Source: Nitrosospira multiformis
GTDB lineage: Bacteria; Pseudomonadota; Gammaproteobacteria; Burkholderiales; Nitrosomonadaceae
DNA length: 64,000 bases
Reading direction: 5' to 3'
Assembly: GCF_003050865.1 (NCBI RefSeq)
Contig: NZ_QAOK01000018.1
Location: forward strand, 1-64,000
Positions within the stretch are counted from its first letter, which is position 1, and each line of letters opens with the position of its first letter. Shown here in pieces: positions 35,727 through 44,837 of the stretch. The position numbers and the translations under genes are program-made. The notes beneath the pieces are model-generated. The model searched no databases. It saw only the letters and a program-made list of their open reading frames with translations, and was not told where the DNA came from.

Positions 35727-36776
35727 ATGAGCGTGGAAACTCAGCCTGCTGATATCGATCGACCACAGAAAACGGGGGCGAGATGGCTTGCGCGCGCCAA
35801 TCCCCTGCTGGTTTTTGCTTTGATTCTGATCCTGGTTTTCGCCTGGCAATGGTACGACACGCGCAGTGAAATCGCAGGGCTGCGGCATGAGCTGGCAAGA
35901 CGGCTGGCCGAAGCAGATACTTCAGGCAAGGAAGCGCGCAATACTGCAACTGATGCAGTCGAAGCGGGACGCCGTGCGGAAACAAAGCTCGACTTCCTTG
36001 AAGACAAACTGGCTGAATCGCAGAGCCAGCAGGTTGCCCTGGAAGCGCTTTACCAGGAACTTACGCGAAGCCGCGATGAAGCAATGCTGGAAGAAGTGGA
36101 GCAGTTGCTGCTTATCGCCAACCAGCAACTGCAACTGGCAAGCAACGTCAAATCCGCACTGATCGCAATGCAGGAGGCGGATAGCCGGCTCCAGCGCACT
36201 GAGCGCCCGCAACTGGCTTCCTTGCGAAAAACCATTGCAAAGGATATGGATCTGCTGAAGTCGGTGCCGTATGTCGACACCGCAGAAATCAGCATGCGCC
36301 TGGATAATCTTGTCGCCTCCGTCGATACGCTGCCGCTGGCGATGGAGTTTCGACCCCCTGAGAGTGCCTCGCCCCCATCTCCCGTTCCCGTCTCCGAAAA
36401 TGTATGGCTGCGCTTTCTGCATCAAGTATGGGAAGATTTCAAACGGCTGGTGCGGATACAGCATATGGACAGTCCGGATGTCGCCCTGCTGTCGCCCTCG
36501 CAAGCGTACTTCCTGCGCGAGAATTTGAAGTTGCGGCTGTTATCCGCGCGGTATGCGCTGCTTGCGCACAACGGATCCAGCTTCAAGGCTGACCTCGATG
36601 CGTCCAGGGAGCAGATCAGGCGTTATTACGACACTCAAGCACAACCCGTTGTCGATTTCCGGGAAGCATTGCAGCAATTGGGCGAGACTGATATCGGCGC
36701 CGAGTTGCCGGGTATCTCGGCAAGTCTCGATGCAGTTCGTAACTACAGGTTGACGCGTGACCGGGGAAACAGGTGA
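35727..36776 (+). CDS. hemX: HemX family membrane protein
   Basis: A 349-residue protein of the HemX family (often misnamed uroporphyrinogen methyltransferase). A single N-terminal transmembrane helix (PLLVFALILILVFAWQWY, about 27-44) is followed by a long coiled coil (about 48-130) and a periplasmic helical domain (EVEQLLLIANQQLQLASNVKSAL). No methyltransferase motif is present. Function is unproven; conserved neighbourhood with hemY suggests a scaffold for haem synthesis. Its stop overlaps hemY (GTGA at 36773). Confidence 0.9.
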   Translation: MSVETQPADIDRPQKTGARWLARANPLLVFALILILVFAWQWYDTRSEIAGLRHELARRLAEADTSGKEARNTATDAVEAGRRAETKLDFLEDKLAESQSQQVALEALYQELTRSRDEAMLEEVEQLLLIANQQLQLASNVKSALIAMQEADSRLQRTERPQLASLRKTIAKDMDLLKSVPYVDTAEISMRLDNLVASVDTLPLAMEFRPPESASPPSPVPVSENVWLRFLHQVWEDFKRLVRIQHMDSPDVALLSPSQAYFLRENLKLRLLSARYALLAHNGSSFKADLDASREQIRRYYDTQAQPVVDFREALQQLGETDIGAELPGISASLDAVRNYRLTRDRGNR

Positions 36777-38011
36777 AGGGGGCACTCTGGCTTCTGACCC
36801 TGTTCATGATTGCCGTGGCGGTTACCATCGCTGCCACCTATAACAGCGGCTACGTGCTGATTGTTGCCCAACCTTATCGTATAGAGCTGTCGCTCAATCT
36901 GCTGGTGCTATTGCTGCTGGTCGTCATTTCGATGGGTTACCTGGGAATGCGGCTTATTGTATTTACCGCTCGGCTGCCTGCCGAGCTGAGTGAATTTCGC
37001 ACTCGCAGGCGCCGGGAAAAAGCCCTGGAAGGAACGCTGGATGGCCTCAAGGCGTTTTTCGAGCGGCGTTATGCGAAGGCGGAGAAATCCGCGGCCGCCG
37101 CCCTGAAAATGGAGGACTCCGCTGCTTTCAGCGCCATCAATGCCATCGTTGCCGCGCGCTCGGCCCATGGATTGCGAAATTATTCCCGCCGGGACGAGTT
37201 CATTGCCCAGGCCGAAAACAGTGCGCCGCAAGAAGTGGCATTACGGTTGATGACACAGGCTGAATTGCTTCTGGACGAACATCGGCCCGAAGAAGCGCTC
37301 GAGTTGCTGCACCGCCTGCCCTCCGGTGAGTTGCGTCGGCATACGGGTGCGCTGAAGCTGGAGCTGGAAGCCCAGCAGAACGTCGGAAACTGGGATGTCG
37401 TGCTGGAACTGCTCAGTCAGCTGGAACAGCGCGATGGTCCTGAGGCCAGCCTCATAAAACAACTGAGGTGCAGAGCACATATAGAGAATCTCAGAAGCAG
37501 AATGTTGAATCCGGGGGGGCTGAAGGAGTATTGGGAGGGTCTGTCTCCATCGGAAAAAAAGGATGGCAAAGTCGCTGCTGTTGCCGCACGCGGGTTTTCT
37601 GCAACAGGAGACTGCGCCATGGTTCATCATCTGGTCGAGCAGAGCCTGGAGAGCCAATGGGATTCGGAATTGGCAAAGCTCTATGCGGAATGCATCGGCA
37701 GCGATCCCTTGCGGCAGATAGAACGTGCCGAGGCATGGCTTGAAGTGCATCCCAGTGATGCATCCCTGCTGCTTGCTCTGGGAAAGCTCTGCGTCCAGGC
37801 AGAACTGTGGGGCAAGGCTCAGAGCTATCTTGAAGCGAGCCTGTCGGTCAAAGCGGGATATGCGGCGCACCTCGCGTTGGGGCAGCTGAATGAAAAGCTC
37901 GGGCAGCCCGAACTGGCAAGGGAACACTACAGCAAAGGATTGGAACTGGCTGTAAGGCAGCTGGAAACAGCCGCAATGACCAAAAATGGCCGAATAATGC
38001 GGATTGAATAG
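36773..38011 (+). CDS. hemY: HemY family TPR membrane protein
   Basis: A 412-residue protein with two N-terminal transmembrane helices (LWLLTLFMIAVAVTIAATY and LNLLVLLLLVVISMGYLGM). The HemY_N domain and C-terminal TPR-like repeats follow (AKAEKSAAAALKM, EALELLHRLPSGEL, AQSYLEASLSVKAGYAAHLALGQL). It is the gammaproteobacterial-type HemY, not protoporphyrinogen oxidase. The start is GTG 36773, overlapping the hemX stop. It closes the hemCDXY operon. Confidence 0.92.
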   Translation: MKGALWLLTLFMIAVAVTIAATYNSGYVLIVAQPYRIELSLNLLVLLLLVVISMGYLGMRLIVFTARLPAELSEFRTRRRREKALEGTLDGLKAFFERRYAKAEKSAAAALKMEDSAAFSAINAIVAARSAHGLRNYSRRDEFIAQAENSAPQEVALRLMTQAELLLDEHRPEEALELLHRLPSGELRRHTGALKLELEAQQNVGNWDVVLELLSQLEQRDGPEASLIKQLRCRAHIENLRSRMLNPGGLKEYWEGLSPSEKKDGKVAAVAARGFSATGDCAMVHHLVEQSLESQWDSELAKLYAECIGSDPLRQIERAEAWLEVHPSDASLLLALGKLCVQAELWGKAQSYLEASLSVKAGYAAHLALGQLNEKLGQPELAREHYSKGLELAVRQLETAAMTKNGRIMRIE

Positions 38012-38091
38012 CGCCGGAAGCGTTCAGCTTTGATTCCATTCCCGAGGCCGCTTTGGAGAGCTGGGAAGAGAGAGGCGCAAGGAAGAAAACG

Positions 38092-39141
38092 TCACGCTTT
38101 TGCCGGACTGGCTGAAGTGGTTGAGGTGGTGAATGCGTCCGAAAAGAATTCTTCTTCCGGAAGGCCGCGCAAGCGCGTGAAATCCCTGTGAGCAGCCTCC
38201 ACCATTGCCGGCGTGCCGCAAGCATACACCTGATAGCCGCTGAGATCGTCGAAGTCCTGCAGCACGGCCTGATGCACCAGGCCTGTCCTTCCGTTCCAGT
38301 TGTCAGATGGCAGCGGCTCTGATAGCACAGGGATAAAAGTAAAGTTGTCATGTTGCTCCTGCCAGCTTCCTGGCAATTCCGGCGTATACAAGTCACCCCT
38401 GGTGCGGTTTCCCCAATAGAGCACCATCTGCCGCTCGTGGCCGCGGGGATTGCGCCCTTGAAATACGTGCTCGAGGATGCTCTTGACCGGTGCAAATCCT
38501 GTGCCGCTGGCGACAAAGATGATGGGTTTATCCGAGTCTTCGCGCAGGAAGAACGTGCCGAGCGGTCCCTCAAAGCGGAGAATATCCCTCTCCTTCATCT
38601 GCGTGAACACATGCTCGGCGAACGCCCCGCCCGGATAATTACGCACATGCAACTGAAGCAGCTCATCGTCATGGGGAGCGTTGGCCAGTGAAAAACTGCG
38701 GCGCTTGCCGTTTTTCATCAGGATGTCGATATACTGCCCCGCCAGAAATTGCAGCCGTTCGGTGGCGGGAAGCTTGAGGGAGATGATCATCACATCGGGT
38801 GCGACCCGTTCGAGCTTTTGCACCCGGCACGGAAGGGTTTTGATCTTGATGTCCTTTATGGCGCTGATTTCGCGACATTCAATGACGAGTTCAGAGAGGG
38901 GTACAGCTCGGCAAAACAGTGCCATTCCGGCCTGTTTTTCCGTTTCCGTCAACGCGCTCTCGTTATAGCTGCCGAAATCCACTGTTCCCTGTATGATTTT
39001 GCCCTTGCAGGTCCCGCAGGCGCCGTTGCGGCAGCCGTAGGGAAGTGGAAAACCTTCCCGGAGCGCGGCCTGGAGAATAGTCTCGCCGGGCTGGGCGAAG
39101 AAGCTGTGCCCGCTCGGCTGGATGGTAATTTGATGGGACAT
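38092..39141 (-). CDS. 2Fe-2S/FAD/NAD(P)H reductase (CDP-6-deoxy-delta-3,4-glucoseen reductase-like)
   Basis: A 349-residue modular flavoprotein. The N-terminal plant-type 2Fe-2S domain has CRNGACGTCKG and a fourth Cys in ALFCRAVPL. The FAD-binding barrel contains RSFSLANAP. The NAD(P)H domain contains IIFVASGTGFAPVKSIL and YACGTPAMVEAAH. The domain order matches AscD-like reductases and phenol-hydroxylase reductases. No dedicated oxygenase or dehydrase partner is adjacent, so the substrate is unknown. It is divergent from the SDR gene at 39181. Confidence 0.85.
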   Translation of the reverse strand: MSHQITIQPSGHSFFAQPGETILQAALREGFPLPYGCRNGACGTCKGKIIQGTVDFGSYNESALTETEKQAGMALFCRAVPLSELVIECREISAIKDIKIKTLPCRVQKLERVAPDVMIISLKLPATERLQFLAGQYIDILMKNGKRRSFSLANAPHDDELLQLHVRNYPGGAFAEHVFTQMKERDILRFEGPLGTFFLREDSDKPIIFVASGTGFAPVKSILEHVFQGRNPRGHERQMVLYWGNRTRGDLYTPELPGSWQEQHDNFTFIPVLSEPLPSDNWNGRTGLVHQAVLQDFDDLSGYQVYACGTPAMVEAAHRDFTRLRGLPEEEFFSDAFTTSTTSASPAKA

Positions 39142-39180
39142 GATTACGATTACGAATGATCCAGCAAAAATAAAAATGGA

Positions 39181-40089
39181 ATGTCGGCAAGTAACATGAA
39201 AACGATAAAGCGAACACTCTTGATCGTGGGTTGCGGTGATATCGCCCTGCGTGCGGCTCCCCTGCTGCTAACACATTACCGTTTGCTGGGCCTGTACCGG
39301 AAGCCTGAGCAATGTGTTTCGCTGCGTTCGCTTGGGATTACGCCCGTGGCCGGTGATCTTGACATACCCGACAGCCTTGACAAACTGGCAGGCGCGGCAG
39401 ATGCCGTTTTACATCTTGCTCCGCCGCCTGTCCGAGGTCGTACCGACACCCGTACCGCGCATCTCCTGGCGGCCTTGACAAGGCGGCCAAAAATGAAGCG
39501 CACAATGTTACCACAACGCTTTATCTACATCAGTACCAGCGGGGTATATGGGGATTGCAAGGGGGCTCTGGTAAACGAGACGCGCCCGATCAACCCTCTG
39601 ACGGAACGTGCAGTGCGCAGGGTGGATGCGGAAAGGCGTGTCCGCAACTGGGGCCTGCGCAATGGCGTGAGTGTTTCGATTCTTCGTGTTCCCGGGATTT
39701 ATGCCGGCGATCGCCTACCGCTCGCACGCTTGCGTGAGGGGGCGCCAGTGCTGGCATCGGAAGACGACGGTTATACCAATCATATTCATGCCGATGATTT
39801 AGCGCGCATCGTTGTTGCTGCGCTCCGATATGCGCGACCAGGCAGGGTCTATCATGCGTGCGATGATTCAAACCTGAAAATGGGGGAATATTTTGATCTG
39901 GTAGCGGACCGTTTTGCTTTGCCGCGTCCTTCACGCGTTCCCCGTGCCGAAGCAGAAGGCCGTATCGCACCCGGCATGCTCTCATTCATGCAGGAGTCGC
40001 GAAGGCTGACCAATATGCGGATCAAGCAGGAGTTGCGCGTACACCTGCGCTATCCCACGGTCGCAGAGTGCCTGCGCGCAGCAGGATAG
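39181..40089 (+). CDS. SDR-family NAD(P)-dependent epimerase-like protein
   Basis: A 302-residue extended short-chain dehydrogenase. Residues about 12-30 form a dinucleotide fold (LLIVGCGDIALRAAPLLL) with GxGxxA spacing. FIYISTSGVYGDCKG carries the Ser and Tyr of the active site, but the canonical YxxxK is not clear. ILRVPGIYAGDRLP and NHIHADDLARIVVAAL are family blocks. It belongs to the YeeZ-like group; no substrate can be assigned. An alternative ATG at 39196 would remove five residues. Confidence 0.8.
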   Translation: MSASNMKTIKRTLLIVGCGDIALRAAPLLLTHYRLLGLYRKPEQCVSLRSLGITPVAGDLDIPDSLDKLAGAADAVLHLAPPPVRGRTDTRTAHLLAALTRRPKMKRTMLPQRFIYISTSGVYGDCKGALVNETRPINPLTERAVRRVDAERRVRNWGLRNGVSVSILRVPGIYAGDRLPLARLREGAPVLASEDDGYTNHIHADDLARIVVAALRYARPGRVYHACDDSNLKMGEYFDLVADRFALPRPSRVPRAEAEGRIAPGMLSFMQESRRLTNMRIKQELRVHLRYPTVAECLRAAG

Positions 40090-40135
40090 ACTGTAAAACA
40101 GGTAAAATAGGCCCATTTTAGATGGGAGCAAGCAA

Positions 40136-40501
40136 ATGCCCCAACCGCTCCAACCCCACACCGATCGGGAAACGGAATACATACTCGTCATTACCGGCCT
40201 CCCCGACAAGACGCAGGCAGCCTCGCTGGCGCACAAGCTGATCGAAGAGCGGTTGGCCGCATGCGTCAACATACAGGGCGAGTGTACTTCCATCTACCGC
40301 TGGCAAGGCAGAATGGAAAGCGGGGTCGAGGTCCCGGTCTTTATTAAAACGGTTGCGCAGCATTATTCCTCGGTGGAGTGCCTGATAAAGTCCATGCACC
40401 CTTACGAACTCCCTGAAATCATTGCTGTCCCAATAAGCAGCGGGTTGCCCGCGTATCTGCATTGGATTTCCGGCGAAACGTCGAGTCCGGATAAAAATTG
40501 A
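40136..40501 (+). CDS. cutA: CutA family divalent-cation tolerance protein
   Basis: A 121-residue trimeric, ferredoxin-like-fold protein of the CutA1 family. Blocks are ILVITGLPDKTQAASLAHKLIEERLAACVNIQ, SIYRWQGRMESGVEVPVFIKT and HPYELPEIIAVPI. CutA is linked to copper tolerance and lies 16 nt before dsbD, the classical cutA-dsbD pair of E. coli. Confidence 0.94.
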   Translation: MPQPLQPHTDRETEYILVITGLPDKTQAASLAHKLIEERLAACVNIQGECTSIYRWQGRMESGVEVPVFIKTVAQHYSSVECLIKSMHPYELPEIIAVPISSGLPAYLHWISGETSSPDKN

Positions 40502-40517
40502 AGAGAATCTGGTTGTC

Positions 40518-42488
40518 ATGCCCCTGAACCGATATAGCCGATATTTCCTGCTGCTTCTCTGCTTTTTCAGCACAAGCGTTTTTGCGGAAGAAGGAAAAAC
40601 TTCCGGATTTCTTTCAGGCTTGCAGCAACTGCGCTCGACCTTCAATCAGGATCAGGAGGAGCAGGAGCAGGAATTGTTGCCGCCAGACGAGGCTTTCAAG
40701 CTGAAGGTTAAGGTAAGGGACGCAAATACGCTTGTGGCGCAGTTCGAGCCGGCGAAGAACTATTATCTTTACAAGGATAAAGTTGCGTTCAAGCCACAGA
40801 CTCCCGGAACCACCGTCGAAAACATTTCCCTGCCGCAGGGAAAGATGAAAAGCGATGTGACCTTTGGTGAGGTCGAGGTTTTTCACGAGCCGTTTGAAGC
40901 GCTGATTTCCCTGAAGCGGGACGCCCCATCGGCTGACAAACTGACTCTTGTTGCCACTTATCAGGGTTGCAACGAGCCCATCGGTGTCTGTTATGCACCC
41001 ATAAGCAAGGTAATCGACCTGACGCTGCCGCTTGCAAAGGCAGCGGCTGGCGCGGTTGCCAATGCAGTGAGCACTGATGCATCCGCCCCACCAGGTACCG
41101 CTGGGGTACGGGCTGATGCCGCTGACGAGTTGTTCCGGTCGAATGGCGGTTCGGCCGCCGTCGAGACGGAATCGGTGGAAATCGAGAGGATGTTCCAGAC
41201 CGGCAACTTCTGGCTGATTCTTACCGGCTTCTTCGGTATCGGCCTGCTTCTCTCCTTTACTCCCTGTGTATTTCCCATGTTCCCTATCCTGTCGGGCATT
41301 ATCGCCAAGGGGGGGCAGCATGTTACCAAGCAGCGCGGATTCATCCTGGCCCTGGCCTACGTGCTTGGGATGGCCATTACCTACGCTATCGCCGGGGTGG
41401 CAGCGGGACTCTCCGGAGCAATGCTGTCGGCAACCCTTCAGAACGCATGGGTACTTGGCGCGTTCGCGCTGATCTTTGTAACGCTCGCATTTTCCATGTT
41501 CGGTTTCTATGAGCTGCAGTTCCCCACCTTTTTCCAGAGCAAGATTTCGGAAGAAGCCGGGCACCTCAAAGGCGGCCATCTGACCAGCGTATTCGGCATG
41601 GGCGCTTTGTCCGCATTGATCGTCGGGCCGTGCGTAGCGGCGCCTCTTGCAGGCGCGTTGCTGTATATCAGCCAGAGCCGCGATGTGGTGCTCGGGGGTT
41701 CGGCGCTCTTTGCCATGGCGCTGGGCATGGGCCTGCCCTTGCTGTTGCTGGGCGCCTCCGCCGGCGCCCTTCTGCCAAAAGCAGGTGCATGGATGGAAGG
41801 AGTCAAGCAGTCGTTCGGGGTATTGCTGCTCGGGGTGGCAATATGGCTGATATCGCCGGTGATTCCTGCCGTGGTGCATATGCTGCTATGGGCAGCGCTG
41901 TTGATCGTGTCGGCCATTTACCTGCATGCGGTTGACCCGCTGCGGCCGGGTGCTTCCGGTTTTCAGAAATTCCTCAAGGGGGTGGGCATGATTGCCCTGC
42001 TGACGGGCATCGCCTTGCTCATCGGCGTGTTTTCCGGCAGCCGCGATATCCTGCAGCCTCTTTCAAGGCTGAATATTTCAGCGGCTGACATGGAAGGGGT
42101 AAAAAAGGACGGTATCAACTCAAACGAGCATTTGCCGTTCCAGAGAGTGAAGTCGGTGGCGGAGTTGAAGCAGCAGATCCTTCAGTCGAGAAACAAATAC
42201 GTAATGCTGGATTTTTATGCAGACTGGTGCATCTCCTGCAAGGAAATGGAACGTTTCACCTTCACGGACGCAGCTGTCCAGGCGCGATTGAAGGACGTTG
42301 TGCTGCTGCAGGTTGATGTGACAGCAGGTACGCCTGAGGACATGGAGCTTCTCAAGCGCTTCAAGCTGTTCGGGCCTCCCGCCATTCTCTTCATGGACAA
42401 AGAGGGGCGTCAAGTTCCCAACGTCAAGATCATCGGCTATCAGGACACGCAGGCTTTTCTGAAAATACTCAACGCGGTGCTGATCTAG
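40518..42488 (+). CDS. dsbD: Thiol:disulfide interchange protein DsbD
   Basis: A 656-residue inner-membrane reductant conveyor. The signal peptide is FLLLLCFFSTSVFA. The periplasmic alpha domain carries a Cys pair in YQGCNEPIGVCYAP, one residue wider than in E. coli. Eight transmembrane helices follow (about 215-505), with redox Cys in FTPCVFPMFPIL and GPCVAAPLAG. The C-terminal thioredoxin-like gamma domain has FYADWCISCKEMERF. It passes electrons from thioredoxin to periplasmic DsbC-like and cytochrome c maturation proteins. A TlpA-like gene follows. Confidence 0.96.
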   Translation: MPLNRYSRYFLLLLCFFSTSVFAEEGKTSGFLSGLQQLRSTFNQDQEEQEQELLPPDEAFKLKVKVRDANTLVAQFEPAKNYYLYKDKVAFKPQTPGTTVENISLPQGKMKSDVTFGEVEVFHEPFEALISLKRDAPSADKLTLVATYQGCNEPIGVCYAPISKVIDLTLPLAKAAAGAVANAVSTDASAPPGTAGVRADAADELFRSNGGSAAVETESVEIERMFQTGNFWLILTGFFGIGLLLSFTPCVFPMFPILSGIIAKGGQHVTKQRGFILALAYVLGMAITYAIAGVAAGLSGAMLSATLQNAWVLGAFALIFVTLAFSMFGFYELQFPTFFQSKISEEAGHLKGGHLTSVFGMGALSALIVGPCVAAPLAGALLYISQSRDVVLGGSALFAMALGMGLPLLLLGASAGALLPKAGAWMEGVKQSFGVLLLGVAIWLISPVIPAVVHMLLWAALLIVSAIYLHAVDPLRPGASGFQKFLKGVGMIALLTGIALLIGVFSGSRDILQPLSRLNISAADMEGVKKDGINSNEHLPFQRVKSVAELKQQILQSRNKYVMLDFYADWCISCKEMERFTFTDAAVQARLKDVVLLQVDVTAGTPEDMELLKRFKLFGPPAILFMDKEGRQVPNVKIIGYQDTQAFLKILNAVLI

Positions 42489-42599
42489 CCTCCCCCCAGC
42501 GGCGCAATTTGATTGATCCGGAGTGCGAACAGGCAAGCCGGGCTCGTGAGTCGCGGTCGCCGGATCAGGATTTGAAGCTTATTTTTCTCAGGAAGAACA

Positions 42600-43148
42600 A
42601 TGACAAAATTGCGACAGGTATTGTTATACACGGGCATTGCCATACTTGCGGTGGCAGCAGGAGTCTTATTGCGCGGCCAGCTGGCCAGCAAGGATATTGC
42701 CGCTCCGGATGCCGCTGTGGCTACTAAAGGCGCCGAAGCGATACTGGCGGCGAGTTTTCCTGATCTCGAGGGAAATATCCAGCCTGTTTCCCAGTGGCGG
42801 GGGAAAGTCATGGTGGTGAACTTCTGGGCGAGCTGGTGCACGCCATGCCGCGAGGAAATACCCGAGTTTATCTCCTTTCAGGACAAATTTCGTGATAAAG
42901 GACTGGTCTTCGTAGGCATCGCGGTGGATCAGAAAGAAAGGGCGGCAGCATTCAGCAAGGAAATGGGCATCAATTATCCGGTCCTAGTGGGAGATATGAA
43001 AGCGATGCAGATCGCGGGTGCCGCGGGCAACATCCAGGGTGCGCTGCCTTTTACCGTCGTGATTGACCGGAACGGTAAAATGATCGGTAGCAAACTCGGT
43101 CGCCTGAGTGAGAGCAAGCTCGAATCCATGATCGGACCTTTACTTTAG
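42600..43148 (+). CDS. TlpA/ResA-like membrane-anchored thioredoxin
   Basis: A 182-residue periplasmic thioredoxin-fold protein with an uncleaved signal anchor (YTGIAILAVAAGVLLRG). The redox motif WCTPC sits in VNFWASWCTPCREEIPEF, and the cis-Pro is in GALPFTVVIDRNG. This CxxC type is common in TlpA, ResA and CcmG relatives that reduce apocytochrome c or copper-site cysteines. Its place after dsbD suggests that DsbD recharges it. Confidence 0.92.
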   Translation: MTKLRQVLLYTGIAILAVAAGVLLRGQLASKDIAAPDAAVATKGAEAILAASFPDLEGNIQPVSQWRGKVMVVNFWASWCTPCREEIPEFISFQDKFRDKGLVFVGIAVDQKERAAAFSKEMGINYPVLVGDMKAMQIAGAAGNIQGALPFTVVIDRNGKMIGSKLGRLSESKLESMIGPLL

Positions 43149-43216
43149 GGAACCGCTCAACAATCCCTCGCAGGCGCGGAAGATTGCATTTAGATTGTAT
43201 TCCTCCGGCTTCTGCC

Positions 43217-44194
43217 CTAGCCTCCGAGCGCCCTGTACAGGTTATAAAGACTGGTTATAATGATCAGCGTGCCCACCAGTATGAGCAGGGTCTTCGCGCG
43301 CAGCTTCTTGCACAGAACTGCCGCAAACGGCGCGGCGAACAAACCCCCGAAGACCAGACCTGCGATGATGGGCCATGTATTGGTTTCCATCAGCAAGGTG
43401 AAAACGGCGGCGCCGGTCAGCGTCAGGAAGAATTCAGCGAAATTGACGGAGCCGATAGTCGTGCGCGGATCGTTTCCCGTACTGACCAGCGTGGATGTTA
43501 CCACCGGCCCCCATCCGCCGCCTCCTGCCGCATCGACGAATCCGCCAAACAGGGCGAGCTTTCCCACATGCTTCGGCGGACTCTTGCGCAGACGCAAAGA
43601 CCGGAATGCTTTGCTCAGAATGTAAATTCCCAGCAGCAACAGATACGCGGAAACATAGGGCTTGAACAGGCCGCCATCGACCTGCGTCACCAGCACCGCC
43701 CCCAGGATACCGCCAAGGATGCCGGGTACGAGCAGCCGGACAAACAAATCCTTGTTCACGTTGCCGAACTTGACATGCGAAATGCCGGAAACGCCGGTGG
43801 TAAAAATCTCGGCGATATGAACGCTGGCACTCGCAACCCCGGGGGTGGCGCCCGAAGCAAGCAGGAAAGTGGTGGCTGTCACCCCATAAGCCATTCCCAG
43901 GGCGCCATCCACGACCTGGGCGAAGAACCCGACTATCGCAGCATTCCAGAAAATGCTGCTGCTCAGGGTTTCGCCAATGATCTGCCAGCCCCCGAACCAG
44001 TTATTGGAAATAAAAAAACGACCTGCCAGAAAAAGGGTCAATACGATCAACACTGCGACGGCAAACCAGGCCGCCGCGTGAAGGAGCGGGTGAGTGCCGG
44101 GATGGGAGACCGGTTCCTCGACGGGAGGAATTCCCAATTGCTGATGTTCGATATTGATCGGGTTGCCTGACAGATCCAGGTTGCGAATCTTCAT
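43217..44194 (-). CDS. TauE/SafE family sulfite or organosulfonate exporter-like permease
   Basis: A 325-residue membrane protein. After a hydrophilic N-terminus of about 40 residues there are eight or nine predicted transmembrane helices. Two TauE-like half-repeats are seen: GFFAQVVDGALGMAYGVTATTFLL and FGGFVDAAGGGGWGPVVTSTLV. Substrates in the family are small sulfur or organic anions; none can be assigned here. The gene is isolated and convergent with the TlpA-like gene. Confidence 0.88.
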   Translation of the reverse strand: MKIRNLDLSGNPINIEHQQLGIPPVEEPVSHPGTHPLLHAAAWFAVAVLIVLTLFLAGRFFISNNWFGGWQIIGETLSSSIFWNAAIVGFFAQVVDGALGMAYGVTATTFLLASGATPGVASASVHIAEIFTTGVSGISHVKFGNVNKDLFVRLLVPGILGGILGAVLVTQVDGGLFKPYVSAYLLLLGIYILSKAFRSLRLRKSPPKHVGKLALFGGFVDAAGGGGWGPVVTSTLVSTGNDPRTTIGSVNFAEFFLTLTGAAVFTLLMETNTWPIIAGLVFGGLFAAPFAAVLCKKLRAKTLLILVGTLIIITSLYNLYRALGG

Positions 44195-44325
44195 ACCTTA
44201 TTCCTGTCTCTTCTATAAGCGCCACACTATACCGACAGGCGTGAATATCCAGAAATAACCTAATAGAATATGTTTATTCTTTTGTTATTTTCGGAAGCGG
44301 ATCAGTCCACAAACCTGTTCGACAG

Positions 44326-44697
44326 ATGGCCGATATCATCCTAGTCATTCATTTTCTGTTCGTGTTGTTTGTCGTCGTCGGTCTGCCACTGATCTGGGCA
44401 GGCAGCTGGATAGGGGCGAGTTTTGTGCGAAATCGAAGATTCCGGCTTACCCACCTTGCCGCTATCCTGTACGTTACCGTCGAGTCCCTTCTTGGCGTGG
44501 TATGTCCGCTGACATGGCTGGAAGACGCGTTGCGTGGGAGGGCAACCGAAACCGGTTTCATCGAGCGCTGGCTGCACCTCATCCTCTTCCATGATCTTCC
44601 GGAATGGGTGTTTCTGGTAGCGTATGTATTGTTCGCGCTCCTGGTGGTCATTACTTTCCGACTCATTCCGCCGCAGCTGCGCCGTTCATCGCGATGA
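44326..44697 (+). CDS. DUF2784 family membrane protein
   Basis: A 123-residue protein with three or four hydrophobic segments (IILVIHFLFVLFVVVGLPLIW, LAAILYVTVESLLGVVCPLTWLE and VFLVAYVLFALLVVITF). The PLTWLED and FHDLPEW motifs match the DUF2784 family. Function is unknown. No operon partner is evident. Confidence 0.85.
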   Translation: MADIILVIHFLFVLFVVVGLPLIWAGSWIGASFVRNRRFRLTHLAAILYVTVESLLGVVCPLTWLEDALRGRATETGFIERWLHLILFHDLPEWVFLVAYVLFALLVVITFRLIPPQLRRSSR

Positions 44698-44837
44698 TTT
44701 CCGGTCATAATTGACCCGCTTTTCTCCACAGCGTAAAGTCATGCATAGAAAGAAGTTCATGTACACGGGAGGTTGAAGCCTCTATACCCTTTTATCCTTT
44801 TGCGCACCGGGCAGCTACTTTCCGAAAACTCTCATTC

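Noticed and set aside
40614-41879. Reverse-strand frame of 421 codons opposite dsbD
   Set aside because: It gives a His/Gln/Gly-rich translation without motifs, while dsbD on the forward strand has signal peptide, helices and redox motifs.
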